Part shown: positions 49,501-57,727 of the stretch, piece after piece
Layout of the letters: each line of letters begins with the position of its first letter
How positions within the stretch are numbered: the stretch's first letter is position 1
Assembly (NCBI GenBank): GCA_033344895.1
Contig: JAWPMN010000001.1
Location: 3,976,001 to 4,040,000 of the forward strand
Source: Alphaproteobacteria bacterium
GTDB taxonomy: Bacteria; Pseudomonadota; Alphaproteobacteria; UBA8366; Aestuariispiraceae
Length of the DNA stretch: 64,000 nt
Reading direction: 5' to 3'
Made by a program: the position numbers and the translations under genes
The notes under the pieces: generated by a model
Database searches by the model: none
The model's input: the letters and a program-made list of their open reading frames with translations, nothing else
Told to the model about the DNA's origin: nothing

Positions 49501-50067
49501 CCGCTCCTCGTCCACCAGGTGATGGCGCATGATCTCGACATAGAGCCGGTCGCCGAAGATTTCCTTCAGACGCAGCAGCACGGCTTCCGCGGCCTGGTTC
49601 TGACCATCGATGAGCAGTCGGCCGACAGGGCCGTCCGTTCCACCGGTCAGCATGATGAGCCCTTCATGCCGTGTCGCCAGATCGTCGACACCGACCTGTG
49701 GCGTTTCCCCGGCTTCCGTCTTCAGGAAGGCCCAGCTGACCAGGGTCATCAGGTTTTGATACCCTGCCTCGTTCTGGGCCAGCAGGACCACCTTGTCCGG
49801 CGGCGGCTTGATGCCGTGCTGGGCAGGGCCTTCCCGTTCCTCCCGGCGCAGACTGAGTTGCACGCCGGTGATCGGTTGAACCCCGGCGCCGGAGGCCGAC
49901 TGCGCGAATTCCAGTCCGCCGAACATGTTGTTGGTATCCGTGACGGCGACCGCCGGCATGCGCAGCTCGGCGCAGGTCTTCACCAGATCCTTAACGCGGA
50001 TGGCCCCTTCCGCCAGAGAATAAGCGGAATGCACACGCAGATGGACGAATGCGGCATGGTTGCTCAT
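46567..50067 (-). CDS. dnaE: DNA polymerase III alpha subunit
   Basis: 1166 residues, close to E. coli DnaE. The N-terminal PHP domain begins FVHLRVHSAYSLAEG. The polymerase core has PDFDIDFCQDRRDEVI with two catalytic aspartates, plus GRGSGAGSLVAWAL. Helix-hairpin-helix, OB-fold and C-terminal regions follow to VDVQDL. It is the replicative polymerase of the chromosome. It stands alone, with no ribosomal or lipid genes beside it. A 98-base gap separates it from the XRE regulator. Confidence 0.97.
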   Translation of the reverse strand: MSNHAAFVHLRVHSAYSLAEGAIRVKDLVKTCAELRMPAVAVTDTNNMFGGLEFAQSASGAGVQPITGVQLSLRREEREGPAQHGIKPPPDKVVLLAQNEAGYQNLMTLVSWAFLKTEAGETPQVGVDDLATRHEGLIMLTGGTDGPVGRLLIDGQNQAAEAVLLRLKEIFGDRLYVEIMRHHLVDEERIEDALVQLAYDHDIPLVATNDCYFPTEDMYEAHDALLCIAQGTVLTDGNRRKLTPHHRFKTAEEMRALFSDLPEAVDNTLVIARRCAYMPEKIKPLLPDYTKRGDRTSEEALRDLSVEGLKVRLREEVFTDDMDEAKREDVAKPYWERLDFELGIINQMGFPGYFLIVADFIQWTKAHDIPVGPGRGSGAGSLVAWALTITDLDPLKYQLLFERFLNPERVSMPDFDIDFCQDRRDEVIRYVQNEYGADKVAQIITFGKLQARAVLRDVGRVLQMPYGQVDRICKLVPNNPANPVTLQQAIDGEPLLQAQIYEDEAVARLVKMAKALEGLYRHASTHAAGVVIGDRPLDDLVALYRDPRSDMPVTQFNMKFVEQAGLVKFDFLGLKTLTVIDKARRLIDLRDDRDEPLDIAKIPLDDPKSFEMLCRGISTGVFQLESSGMRDVLKTMKPDRLEDLIAVVALYRPGPMENIPTYIKRKHGEEEPTYPHPKLKPVLEETFGIPIYQEQVMQMAQVLAGYTLGGADLLRRAMGKKIQAEMDQQRQIFVEGAKEHSDVDAKKANEIFDMINAFAGYGFNKSHAAAYALVAYQTAWLKANYPVEFMAASMTLDMHNTDKLNVFREEIQRLGIGLLPPDVNKSEVAFSVEKDEKGERCVRYALAALKNVGSGAMESVVEARRDGGPFKDIFDFAERVDAKALNKRLVENLVKAGAFDSMEPNRRRLFEALEAILGHGAATQADKVSAQAGLFGGDLSTANRPKLPDLPEWAPNDKLSNEFDAIGFYMSAHPLEAYEASCRKLGVSQWADVLSGRVPLSKGVKLAGIVGGRRIMTTSRGSKMAFVAMSDASGNFEVTLFSETLSTARELLDSGQPLLVTVNVDKKGEGPDAELRLTANAVKSLDEEAAQAAKGMRIVINEDSDIAKLKSIFDGHAKPGRGRIELRALNTAQGDVDLALDRGFQVTAAFRQAVKSIPGIVDVQDL

Positions 50068-50165
50068 GGCCGGTCAGTCTATGCGAGTCTTGCCGACTGT
50101 CAGCGGGAACAGTCGCGAACAAAACGGATTTCTGGGGACAAGTCTGGGGAGAACCTCCGCCGTCC

Positions 50166-51059
50166 CTAATTGTCCTTGCACGCCGCCTTGAGGCTGAGAA
50201 TGTAACCCGGCATTTCATGGGCCTGTACCTTGGCCGCCCGAACCAGTTCGTCAAAATGATCCGTCAGGGTGCGGATGTGCTCCCGGGTATTGAAGACGAA
50301 ATACATCTGTCCCAGGAAAACCGCCGCCCGCTTCGGCCCGAAGACCGTGTAGGGGATCGAATAGACGCGCCGGCCGTCGAAAAGGAACAATCGAACCCGG
50401 GGATAGAGCTCACGCAGCAAAGCCGCCATATATTCAAGCTGTTCCAATCTATCGTCGCGGGGAAAGTCGCTCCACACGCCCTCCCCGATGGCGAAGGAAC
50501 GCAATGCCTGCCACGAACAGCAGATTTCCATCTCCATTTCCGGGTTACGGGACAAGGCAAGGCGGTTCTCGGTCGTCACCTTCATGTCGTCCGCGGACTT
50601 CGCCTGATAATCCGCATATTCGAACGCAAGTAGCCGATCTGACTTCAGAAGATCGGGCAGCGATGAGGGAACATAGCGAACCTTGTAGCCGACGGCCTCG
50701 GCGTGCCACTGCTCCAGCAGCTTGTCCGACCCGCCAATCGCATCGGGTCGCGCGATCTCGACGGATTCCCTCAGGATCGCCGCCCCCTGTCCGGGCTCTT
50801 CCGCCAGCCCCAGCAACCAATCGGTACTGACCTGCAGCGCGGTTGCCATGGATGCGACGGTATCCGCGCGCGGCAGGCGTTCGGCGGAGCGCGACAGCAG
50901 TTGCGACAGGGTCGAACGGTCGACGCCGATCGCGCGAGCCAGGCCGGATTGATTGATCCCGACCTTGTCCATTGCCGCTTCCAGGCGCGTGCGGAAGGCC
51001 GAGACAGTTTCACGACGATCCGTGCTGCGGCCGATGGGAACACCGGGTTGTTTTGCCAT
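50166..51059 (-). CDS. XRE-family transcriptional regulator with large C-terminal domain
   Basis: 297 residues. An N-terminal helix-turn-helix of the XRE type spans about residues 22-85 (MDKVGINQSGLARAIGVDRS then TLSQLLSR). The C-terminal 200 residues are unfamiliar, rich in aromatic and charged residues, and may sense a ligand. The start is ATG at 51059. It is divergent from the desaturase gene at 51195, so it may control that gene and itself; a candidate operator lies between them. The ligand and target are inferred from position only. Confidence 0.82.
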   Translation of the reverse strand: MAKQPGVPIGRSTDRRETVSAFRTRLEAAMDKVGINQSGLARAIGVDRSTLSQLLSRSAERLPRADTVASMATALQVSTDWLLGLAEEPGQGAAILRESVEIARPDAIGGSDKLLEQWHAEAVGYKVRYVPSSLPDLLKSDRLLAFEYADYQAKSADDMKVTTENRLALSRNPEMEMEICCSWQALRSFAIGEGVWSDFPRDDRLEQLEYMAALLRELYPRVRLFLFDGRRVYSIPYTVFGPKRAAVFLGQMYFVFNTREHIRTLTDHFDELVRAAKVQAHEMPGYILSLKAACKDN

Positions 51060-51097
51060 TCCACCACCATGTTTCGCAAAGGCGTCTATGTTTATTT

Positions 51098-51127
51098 ATA
51101 TCACCATATGCGGTGTTTTGGTGACAA
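51098..51127 (-). promoter_or_regulatory. Candidate XRE promoter with overlapping CACC-N6-GGTG palindrome
   Basis: On the minus strand TTGTCA (51127-51122), an 18-base spacer and TGATAT (51103-51098) could form the promoter of the XRE gene. A CACC-N6-GGTG palindrome (51102-51115) lies in the spacer, where bound repressor would block it. The whole 135-base gap is AT-rich compared with its neighbours. Confidence 0.42.
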
Positions 51128-51194
51128 GTATATCGTTTTCAAAACAAGTGTTCCAATGCAAATAGCCAGTATCACAAGGGCGTGAGGAGGACAT

Positions 51195-52133
51195 ATGGCG
51201 ACACTGGCAGGCATTCGAAGCAACACCCTACCGGATCCGACGGTCCCTCGGGGCCGGACCGCCCTTGCGGAATGGCCGACCTGGATTCTCTGGGCAACCC
51301 ATTATGCGGGATTTGCAGGACTGACCTATTTCTGGACCAGCCTCCCCGTCTGGGTTTCGATTCCCGCCCTCGCCTATCTGATCTGCTTTCACACGCATCT
51401 GACCCACGAGTTGATCCACGGGCACCCGACCCGAAACCGTCTGGTCAACCGGCTATTGATGCTGCCCAATTTGACGGGATGGGTTCCCTACGAGATTTAT
51501 CGGGACAGCCATATCGCGCATCACGAAACTGGCCATCTGACACATCCCCTGGAGGACCCGGAAAGCTACTATGTACCGCAAGCCATCTGGGATCGCCTTC
51601 CCACGCTTGCCCGCTGGCTGCTGACCGCGAACAACACGATGATCGGACGCATGGTCCTGGGACCGCCCCTGATCATCTCGCAGTTTTTCCTGTTCGAGGT
51701 GAAACGCATCCTGGCGGGCGACTTCCGCTATGTCGGTGCATGGGCGATACTCGCGGTCAGCAATATCGTGCTCGGCTACTGGCTCTTCGCGATTTGTGGC
51801 ATGTCGGTGCTGGCGTTCGGGCTCGCCGCTTATGGCGGTGCTTCGCTGATGACGGTGCGCTCCTTCATCGAACATCGCCCGTCGGACAGCCAGGACGCCC
51901 GCTGCGCGATCGTTGAGGCCGGCCCGATCATGCAGCTGCTGTTTCTCAACAACTGCTTCCACCTGGTCCACCACGACCGGCCCTCACTCGCCTGGTATGA
52001 AATTCCGCGCGTCTATGCCGCCGACCGCGAGACCTGGCGGGCACGCACGGGTGGCCATTGGTTTCGGGGCTACTGGGACGTGTTCCGGCGCACGGCATTG
52101 ACCCCCAAGGACAGTCCCCGCTTCCCCGGCTGA
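51195..52133 (+). CDS. Membrane fatty acid desaturase/hydroxylase (histidine-box family)
   Basis: 312 residues; a di-iron integral membrane oxygenase. Histidine boxes are HELIHG (within HTHLTHELIHGHPTR), HIAHHETGH and HLVHHD. About four membrane helices are visible. The family includes fatty acid desaturases and AlkB/xylene monooxygenase-type hydroxylases, and the boxes do not settle which. GAGGAGG lies five bases before the ATG. It is divergent from the XRE regulator and convergent with the cyclodeaminase gene, so it is transcribed alone. Confidence 0.85.
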   Translation: MATLAGIRSNTLPDPTVPRGRTALAEWPTWILWATHYAGFAGLTYFWTSLPVWVSIPALAYLICFHTHLTHELIHGHPTRNRLVNRLLMLPNLTGWVPYEIYRDSHIAHHETGHLTHPLEDPESYYVPQAIWDRLPTLARWLLTANNTMIGRMVLGPPLIISQFFLFEVKRILAGDFRYVGAWAILAVSNIVLGYWLFAICGMSVLAFGLAAYGGASLMTVRSFIEHRPSDSQDARCAIVEAGPIMQLLFLNNCFHLVHHDRPSLAWYEIPRVYAADRETWRARTGGHWFRGYWDVFRRTALTPKDSPRFPG

Positions 52134-52161
52134 CGGCTCCGCGGCAAGGCAGACTATCGGG

Positions 52162-53163
52162 TCAGGCGTATTTCAACGTCTGGCCCAGCCCCATTTCCGC
52201 CGCCTTGGCCAGCATAGCCGCGCCCAATGCGATATCGCTCAGCGACAGGCCGCGATGCCAGAAAAGGATGGTTTCGTCGTCCCGCTCACGGCCGGAAATC
52301 TTCCCGACCGCAACCTCGCCCAACTCGCCGTGAATGCTGGTTTCGGACACCTTTCCGGCGTCGATATGCGGACGCAGCGCCCCCAGATGCCCTGCCCGCA
52401 TCTGGCCGCGATCGTCGACAACGATCTTGTCCATGATGTCGGTGAAGTCGATCGGAAGCGTGCTCATCGTGCCGTAAGGTACGACGAAAGCGCCCTTCTT
52501 CACCCAGTCGGTTTGAAACAGTGGTTTCGGCTCCGGCAGTCGGGATGCTTCGACCAGAATATCCGCCTGATCAAGGCAGGCTTCCCAATCCTCGGTCGCC
52601 ACGACGGGTTTTCCCAGATCTTCGCTGAGGCGCGCCGCGAAGGGATCCCTGCTTTCCTTGCGCCGAGAGTGAACTCGGATTTCTTCGAAGTCGTAGATTG
52701 AATCCAGTAGTCTGACGTTCCAATAGGCCGTGCCACGCGCCCCGATATGCCCCAGTCGTTTGGCCTTCTTCGGGCCCAGATACTTTGCCCCCAGGGCCGT
52801 CAGCGCGCCGGTCCGCATCTCGGTAATGGCCGTCGCGTCCAAAATGGCCTTCGGCATACCCGTTTCGGGATCGAAAAGATTCAGCATCGCCATTTCGGAC
52901 GGAAGACCACGTTTGTAGTTATCTACATAGTCTCCGACGATTTTCACGCCTGCATATTTCAACGGCGCAACATAGCCACGCAAGACATTGAAATGCCCAT
53001 TGAAAGTCGGGTCCGGCGTCAGATGCATGCGTGGCTCGATCACGCATTCGCCTTTTCCCTGTGCGATCAGGCCCGCTTCGACCGCCGCCAGTATCTCCGC
53101 ATCGGTCATCTCCAGCCGCTCGATATCCGGCCCGTTCAGATAGGTGAAGTCGATCCCAGTCAC
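52162..53163 (-). CDS. Ornithine cyclodeaminase/mu-crystallin family protein
   Basis: 333 residues. The NAD-binding part contains HIGARGTAYWNV and the substrate part contains KYAGVKIVGDY and AILDATAITEMRTGALTALG, typical of the family. Members deaminate ornithine to proline or reduce ketimines and related imino acids, so the substrate is uncertain. It is monocistronic: divergent from the Nudix gene and convergent with the desaturase. Confidence 0.88.
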   Translation of the reverse strand: MTGIDFTYLNGPDIERLEMTDAEILAAVEAGLIAQGKGECVIEPRMHLTPDPTFNGHFNVLRGYVAPLKYAGVKIVGDYVDNYKRGLPSEMAMLNLFDPETGMPKAILDATAITEMRTGALTALGAKYLGPKKAKRLGHIGARGTAYWNVRLLDSIYDFEEIRVHSRRKESRDPFAARLSEDLGKPVVATEDWEACLDQADILVEASRLPEPKPLFQTDWVKKGAFVVPYGTMSTLPIDFTDIMDKIVVDDRGQMRAGHLGALRPHIDAGKVSETSIHGELGEVAVGKISGRERDDETILFWHRGLSLSDIALGAAMLAKAAEMGLGQTLKYA

Positions 53164-53250
53164 ACGCCCGCCCTTTGTTGATGGTTTCCTTTATGCGAGT
53201 GGATATATTCCGCGTGCACACGTCCAGTCACAACCGTGGGAAAAACACTT

Positions 53251-53856
53251 ATGCCGGATGATCGAAAGGTCGATTTGATCAGGAAAGAGACGCCGTTTCA
53301 GGGTTATTTTCGGGTCGACAGATATCACCTGCGTCACAGCCAGTTTCGCGGCGGCATGGGCCCGGAAATCTCCCGCGAGGTATTCGAACGCGGTCATGCC
53401 GGCGCGGTTGTTCCCTACGACCCGAACACCGGAGAAATCGTCCTCATCGAGCAATTCCGTGCCGGGGCGTTGGCCGCGAACGACCCCGACCCCTGGCTGA
53501 TCGAGATCGTCGCCGGCATCATTGAAGAGGGAGAAACCGCGGAAAACGTGGTCCTGCGCGAGACGGAGGAAGAGGCCGGCGTGGCGGTCACCGACCTTGT
53601 GTCCCTTGGCACGCATTACATGACACCGGGCGGAAGCAGCGAGAGCATCGCCTTTTTTGCCGGGCGGTGTGATGCAAGTTCGGTCGGCGGCGTACACGGT
53701 CTGCTGTCGGAAGGAGAAGACATCCGTGCCTTCACCCTGCCCCTTCAGGAAGCCGTCGATCTGGTCCTGAACAACCGCATCCGAAATGCGACGGCTGCCC
53801 TTGGCATCCTGATGGTTCATGCACGGCTGGAGGACTTGCGGCGGCGTTGGGTGTGA
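53251..53856 (+). CDS. Nudix hydrolase, ADP-ribose pyrophosphatase-like
   Basis: 201 residues from ATG 53251; a GTG at 53236 would add five residues. The Nudix box reads GIIEEGETAENVVLRETEEE followed by AGV, matching GX5EX7REUXEEXGU. The fold around it (IVLIEQFRAGALAANDPDPW, YMTPGGSSESIAFFAG) resembles the ADP-ribose pyrophosphatase group that clears ADP-ribose and similar sugars. cysK follows 55 bases on. Confidence 0.88.
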   Translation: MPDDRKVDLIRKETPFQGYFRVDRYHLRHSQFRGGMGPEISREVFERGHAGAVVPYDPNTGEIVLIEQFRAGALAANDPDPWLIEIVAGIIEEGETAENVVLRETEEEAGVAVTDLVSLGTHYMTPGGSSESIAFFAGRCDASSVGGVHGLLSEGEDIRAFTLPLQEAVDLVLNNRIRNATAALGILMVHARLEDLRRRWV

Positions 53857-53911
53857 CTTATTTACGGTTAGCCGCGCGCAAACCGAAATATTCACACAAA
53901 GGCGTAGTCAA

Positions 53912-54913
53912 ATGACCATCCGATCCGATTTCACCGACGCCGTCGGAAACACCCCCCTGATCAAGCTCAAGCGCGCGTCCGAAGAAACCGGCTGCACGAT
54001 TCTGGGCAAGGCGGAGTTCCTGAATCCCGGCGGATCGGTCAAGGACCGGGCGGCAAAGTACATCATACTGGATGCCGAGGAGCGGGGTGAGTTGGAACCC
54101 GGCGGTCTGATCGTCGAAGGTACGGCCGGCAATACGGGCATTGGCTTGGCCAGCGTCGGCAACTCGCGCGGCTATCGCACGCTGATCGTCATTCCGGAAA
54201 CGCAGAGCCAGGAAAAGAAGGATGCTCTGCGTCTTCTGGGCGCTGAACTGGTCGAAAATGTAGCGGTGCCTTTCAAGGATCCGCGCAATTATGTGCACAC
54301 GGCGAAGCGCATTGCCGAAGAACGCAAGGTTACCGAGCCTCATGGTGCGCTCTATGCAAACCAGTGGGACAACCTGTCCAACCGCGAAGCGCATATCCGG
54401 TCGACGGGCCCCGAAATCTGGGACCAGACCCAAGGCAAGATCGACGGGTTTACCTGCGCCATGGGAACCGGCGGCACGCTGGCCGGACTGAGCCTTTATC
54501 TGAAGGGCAAGAACAAGGACATCCAGATCGCGGCGGCAGACCCTTGGGGCGCCGCCATGTACAACTGGATCAAGTCGGGTGAATTGAAGGCCGAAGAAGG
54601 CGGATCGATCGCGGAAGGCATCGGCCAGGGTCGTGTCACCGGGAATATCGACGGCGCTGTCTTCGACGATGCTTACAAGATTAAGGATGAGGAAGCCCTT
54701 CCCATCACGCATCGGCTACTCAAGGAAGAGGGCCTGTGCCTGGGCTTGTCGTCCGGTGTGAACGTCGCAGGCGCCATTCGACTGGCGAAGGAGATGGGAC
54801 CCGGGCACACCATCGTCACGATCCTTTGCGATTGGGGCCATCGATATATGGGCAAGGTCTGGAACCCTACCTTCCTGAAGGAGAAGGGTCTTCCCGCCCC
54901 CGACTGGCTGTAG
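53912..54913 (+). CDS. cysK: Cysteine synthase A (O-acetylserine sulfhydrylase)
   Basis: 333 residues; PLP enzyme forming cysteine from O-acetylserine and sulfide. The PLP lysine lies in NPGGSVKDRAAKY. The phosphate-binding loop is EGTAGNTGIGLASV and the substrate loop is DAVGNTPLIKL. It is close to the cystathionine beta-synthase group in length, so some CBS activity cannot be excluded. The ATG at 53912 is chosen because the fold begins there and a longer frame overlaps the Nudix gene. The ribosome site is weak. Confidence 0.9.
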   Translation: MTIRSDFTDAVGNTPLIKLKRASEETGCTILGKAEFLNPGGSVKDRAAKYIILDAEERGELEPGGLIVEGTAGNTGIGLASVGNSRGYRTLIVIPETQSQEKKDALRLLGAELVENVAVPFKDPRNYVHTAKRIAEERKVTEPHGALYANQWDNLSNREAHIRSTGPEIWDQTQGKIDGFTCAMGTGGTLAGLSLYLKGKNKDIQIAAADPWGAAMYNWIKSGELKAEEGGSIAEGIGQGRVTGNIDGAVFDDAYKIKDEEALPITHRLLKEEGLCLGLSSGVNVAGAIRLAKEMGPGHTIVTILCDWGHRYMGKVWNPTFLKEKGLPAPDWL

Positions 54914-55000
54914 TCCTGTCGGCCAAATCGGCTCTGGCAAAATCGGCCGCCTTGATTAGGCTGTGACGCATTCCGCGCGCACCTTGATCTGGAGGCCACC

Positions 55001-55717
55001 ATGACCGAAAGAACCGAAGAGCTCTTTCGAGACGATTCCTATCTGAAGACCTGTGATGCCACCGTGATCGAAGTGAACGATCGCGGCGGTATCGTCCTGG
55101 ACCGCACCGTCTTCTATTACACGGGCGGTGGCCAGCCGGGCGACACCGGCACGTTGCGCTTCGAGGGTGGAGAGATCCGGATCGGCACGACCATCAATGT
55201 CGACGGGGACATCATCCATGTGCCGGAGGACGGTCAGGACCTGCCTTCACCCGGCACACCGGTAACGGCCGAAATCGATTGGGACCGCCGCTACAGCCTG
55301 ATGAAGATGCACACCTCCATGCATCTTCTCTGCTCCCTTGTGCCCTGCGGTGTGACGGGCGGCCAGGTCGGCGCCGACAAGAGTCGCCTGGATTTCGACG
55401 TCGGCGATTACACGTTGGACAAGGAGGCCCTGACCGAGGCGCTGAACCGCCTGATCGACGAGGATCATCCGCTGGAGACCATGTGGATTTCGGACGCCGA
55501 TCTGGACGCCAATCCGGATCTGGTGCGCACCATGTCGGTTCAGCCCCCACGCAATGCCGGCCGTGTGCGGCTGGTCAAGGTGGGCGAGGCTGTCGACCTC
55601 CAGCCATGCGGCGGGACCCATATCGCCCATACCGGGGAGATTGGCCGGCTACGGGTCGGAAAGATCGAGAACAAGGGGGCGCGGAACCGGCGCGTGAACA
55701 TCCACCTGGAAGCATGA
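55001..55717 (+). CDS. alaX: Alanyl-tRNA editing protein AlaX-type
   Basis: 238 residues. The N-terminal barrel has FYYTGGGQPGDTGTL. The editing domain has zinc ligands in HTSMHLL (HxxxH) and CGGTH (CxxxH). AlaX hydrolyses serine or glycine mischarged onto tRNA(Ala), or, in some groups, other misacylated tRNAs. GGAGG lies about six bases before the ATG. It lies between cysK and sseA, on the same strand; the run may be loosely co-transcribed. Confidence 0.9.
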   Translation: MTERTEELFRDDSYLKTCDATVIEVNDRGGIVLDRTVFYYTGGGQPGDTGTLRFEGGEIRIGTTINVDGDIIHVPEDGQDLPSPGTPVTAEIDWDRRYSLMKMHTSMHLLCSLVPCGVTGGQVGADKSRLDFDVGDYTLDKEALTEALNRLIDEDHPLETMWISDADLDANPDLVRTMSVQPPRNAGRVRLVKVGEAVDLQPCGGTHIAHTGEIGRLRVGKIENKGARNRRVNIHLEA

Positions 55718-55741
55718 AGCCGAACGAACGGAGACCGCATC

Positions 55742-56599
55742 ATGAGTACATTCCCCCTGGTATCCGCCCAATGGCTGAAGGGAAAACGGGACGACCCAGG
55801 AATCGTGATCCTGGATGCCACCTTTCACTTGCCGACCGCCAAGCGCGATGCCTATGCCGAATTCTGCGCGGAGCGGATTCCGGGCGCCCGGTTCTTTGAT
55901 GTCGATGGCATCAAGGATCCGGACAGCCCGCTGCCGCATATGATCCCTTCTCCCGAGCAATTCGCGGCGCATGTCAGCGCGCTGGGGATCAGCAATGACA
56001 CTCATGTTGTCTGCTACGACACGTATGGCCTGTTCTCGGCGGCACGCCCCTGGTGGATGTTCCGACTGTTCGGTCATGACAAGGTCTCGGTTCTGGATGG
56101 CGGACTGCCGGCCTGGAAGGCCGCTGGCTTACCCTTGCAGACGGAGCCGCCGGCCGAAGTCCATGCCGCGCGTTTCACCCCCAGTTTCAGGCCCGGTCTG
56201 GTACGACGGGTCGAAGAGGTAATGCAGAATCTCAACGATCCGAAGGAGGTGGTGCTGGATGCGCGCCCGGCCGATCGGTTCGACGGCAGCACGCCGGAAC
56301 CTCGGCCTGAGGTACGTGGCGGCCATATTCCCGGCTCGAAGAACCTGCCCTTCAATCTGCTGACCGATCCGGAAACCAAGAAAGTCCGGGACATACACGC
56401 CCTTGAGAAATTGTACCGTGAGGCGGGAATCAGGGTTGGCCGGGACAAGGTTGTAACCAGTTGTGGATCGGGCGTTACCGCCTGTGCTCTGGTTCTGGGC
56501 CTGCATTTGCTTGGCGACGAGTCCGCTGCGGTCTATGACGGGTCCTGGTCGGAATGGGGAACCCGCACGGACACCCCGATCGACAATCCCTCCGCATAG
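55742..56599 (+). CDS. sseA: 3-mercaptopyruvate sulfurtransferase
   Basis: 285 residues; two rhodanese domains. The catalytic cysteine sits in TSCGSGVTACALVLGL, whose CGSGVTA loop fits mercaptopyruvate rather than thiosulfate as donor. Substrate-binding arginines lie in the N-terminal CRDxA-like stretch ERIPGARFFDVDGI. It transfers sulfur from 3-mercaptopyruvate, a cysteine breakdown product, and begins 24 bases after alaX. Confidence 0.93.
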   Translation: MSTFPLVSAQWLKGKRDDPGIVILDATFHLPTAKRDAYAEFCAERIPGARFFDVDGIKDPDSPLPHMIPSPEQFAAHVSALGISNDTHVVCYDTYGLFSAARPWWMFRLFGHDKVSVLDGGLPAWKAAGLPLQTEPPAEVHAARFTPSFRPGLVRRVEEVMQNLNDPKEVVLDARPADRFDGSTPEPRPEVRGGHIPGSKNLPFNLLTDPETKKVRDIHALEKLYREAGIRVGRDKVVTSCGSGVTACALVLGLHLLGDESAAVYDGSWSEWGTRTDTPIDNPSA

Positions 56600-56642
56600 G
56601 CGCTTGCGTCGAATTCGGCGCTGTTGAGACAAGGAAATCAGT

Positions 56643-57662
56643 ATGGAAATCCGGGAGATCGCCGACGGCGATGAAGCGCATCTCGTCCGTTTGTGGAAAG
56701 CCTGCGGGCTGACCCGTCCCTGGAACGATCCCGACAGCGATATCCGCACCGTCCGGGCGTCGGCCGGCGGCACGATCCTGGTAGGACAGGTGCAAGGGGC
56801 AATCGTGGCCTCCGCCATGCCCGGATTCGATGGGCACCGCGGCTGGATCTACTACGTCGCCGTCCGTCCGGACCTGCAGGGTAACGGTTATGGTCGGCAG
56901 ATCATCGCCGCGGCCGAGGACTGGCTGCGCGCGCTCGACTGTCCGAAGGTGGAATTGATCGTCCGGGCGGATAACACCCCGATCATCGACCTATACAAGG
57001 CGCTGGATTACCGTCAGGAACCGCGTGCGCTGCTGGCGAAGTGGCTGAAGGAACCGCCGGCCCAGTCACCCGACATGGCCCCGCCGCGCGACCTGGACGT
57101 GACGATCACCTATCTGGAAATGACGGAGCCACCGTCGCGCCCCGCGGCCAGCCCGCCCCATACGCAGCGACCGATGGCTCTGCAGCGGATTCAGGCCCCG
57201 ACCGTTTCATATTACCGCTATCTGCAGCACACGGTCGGAGACCCCTGGCTGTGGTGGGAACGCCGGGCCTTTTCCGACGAAGACCTTGCGCGGATCATTC
57301 AGGACGATGCGGTGGAGATCTATGTCCTCAGCCTCGGCGGCGTGCCCGCGGGATTTGTCGAACTGGATTTCCGTGACATGCCGGATCGGGCCGAAGTCGC
57401 CTATTTCGGGCTGCTGCCGGACTTCATTGGTCGGGGACTAGGTCCCTATCTCCTGAACTGGGGGATCGATTGTGCCTGGAACCGCACCCCCGCCCCGACA
57501 CGTTTGACGGTGAATACCTGCACCCTGGATCATCCCGCCGCGCTGAAGGGATATCAGAAGGCCGGATTCCAGGTCGTCGACAGGGTCACGAAACAGGTAC
57601 CGGATCCGGTGGCTTCCGGATTCATCCCGAAGTCGGTGAAGGTCCTGAGCCCAGGCTATTGA
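56643..57662 (+). CDS. Tandem GNAT acetyltransferase (YpeA-like plus second GNAT)
   Basis: 339 residues. The first 140 match a YpeA-type GNAT (VRPDLQGNGYGRQIIAAAEDWL is the acetyl-CoA loop). A proline-rich link (ASPPHTQRP) joins a second GNAT domain, about residues 180-330 (LLPDFIGRGLGPYLLNWG). Each half has its own acetyl-CoA loop, so both may be active. GNATs acetylate amines; the substrates are unknown. It starts 43 bases after sseA and is convergent with ccoP. Confidence 0.85.
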   Translation: MEIREIADGDEAHLVRLWKACGLTRPWNDPDSDIRTVRASAGGTILVGQVQGAIVASAMPGFDGHRGWIYYVAVRPDLQGNGYGRQIIAAAEDWLRALDCPKVELIVRADNTPIIDLYKALDYRQEPRALLAKWLKEPPAQSPDMAPPRDLDVTITYLEMTEPPSRPAASPPHTQRPMALQRIQAPTVSYYRYLQHTVGDPWLWWERRAFSDEDLARIIQDDAVEIYVLSLGGVPAGFVELDFRDMPDRAEVAYFGLLPDFIGRGLGPYLLNWGIDCAWNRTPAPTRLTVNTCTLDHPAALKGYQKAGFQVVDRVTKQVPDPVASGFIPKSVKVLSPGY

Positions 57663-57671
57663 TCTTGAACG

Positions 57672-57698
57672 AAAAGGGCGGCCGCACTGCGACCGCCC
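57672..57698 (-). terminator. Terminator of ccoNOQP
   Basis: The hairpin at 57676-57698 (GGGCGG pairs CCGCCC and CGCA pairs TGCG around a C-A mismatch) is followed on the minus strand by TTTTC. It lies 29 bases beyond the ccoP stop and 13 bases beyond the convergent GNAT stop, so it may also serve as a weak plus-strand terminator. Confidence 0.75.
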
Positions 57699-57727
57699 TT
57701 CCCGTCTGTCCAGATTGCAGACCTCGG

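Noticed and set aside
50107-50120. GAAC-N6-GAAC repeat upstream of dnaE, resembling a LexA site
   Set aside because: Alphaproteobacterial LexA boxes are GTTC-N7-GTTC. The spacing here is six, and the replicative dnaE is not a usual SOS gene.
47149-50169. A 1006-codon open frame antisense to dnaE
   Set aside because: It is a composition artefact opposite a complete, well-conserved polymerase gene. It has no ribosome site or domain.
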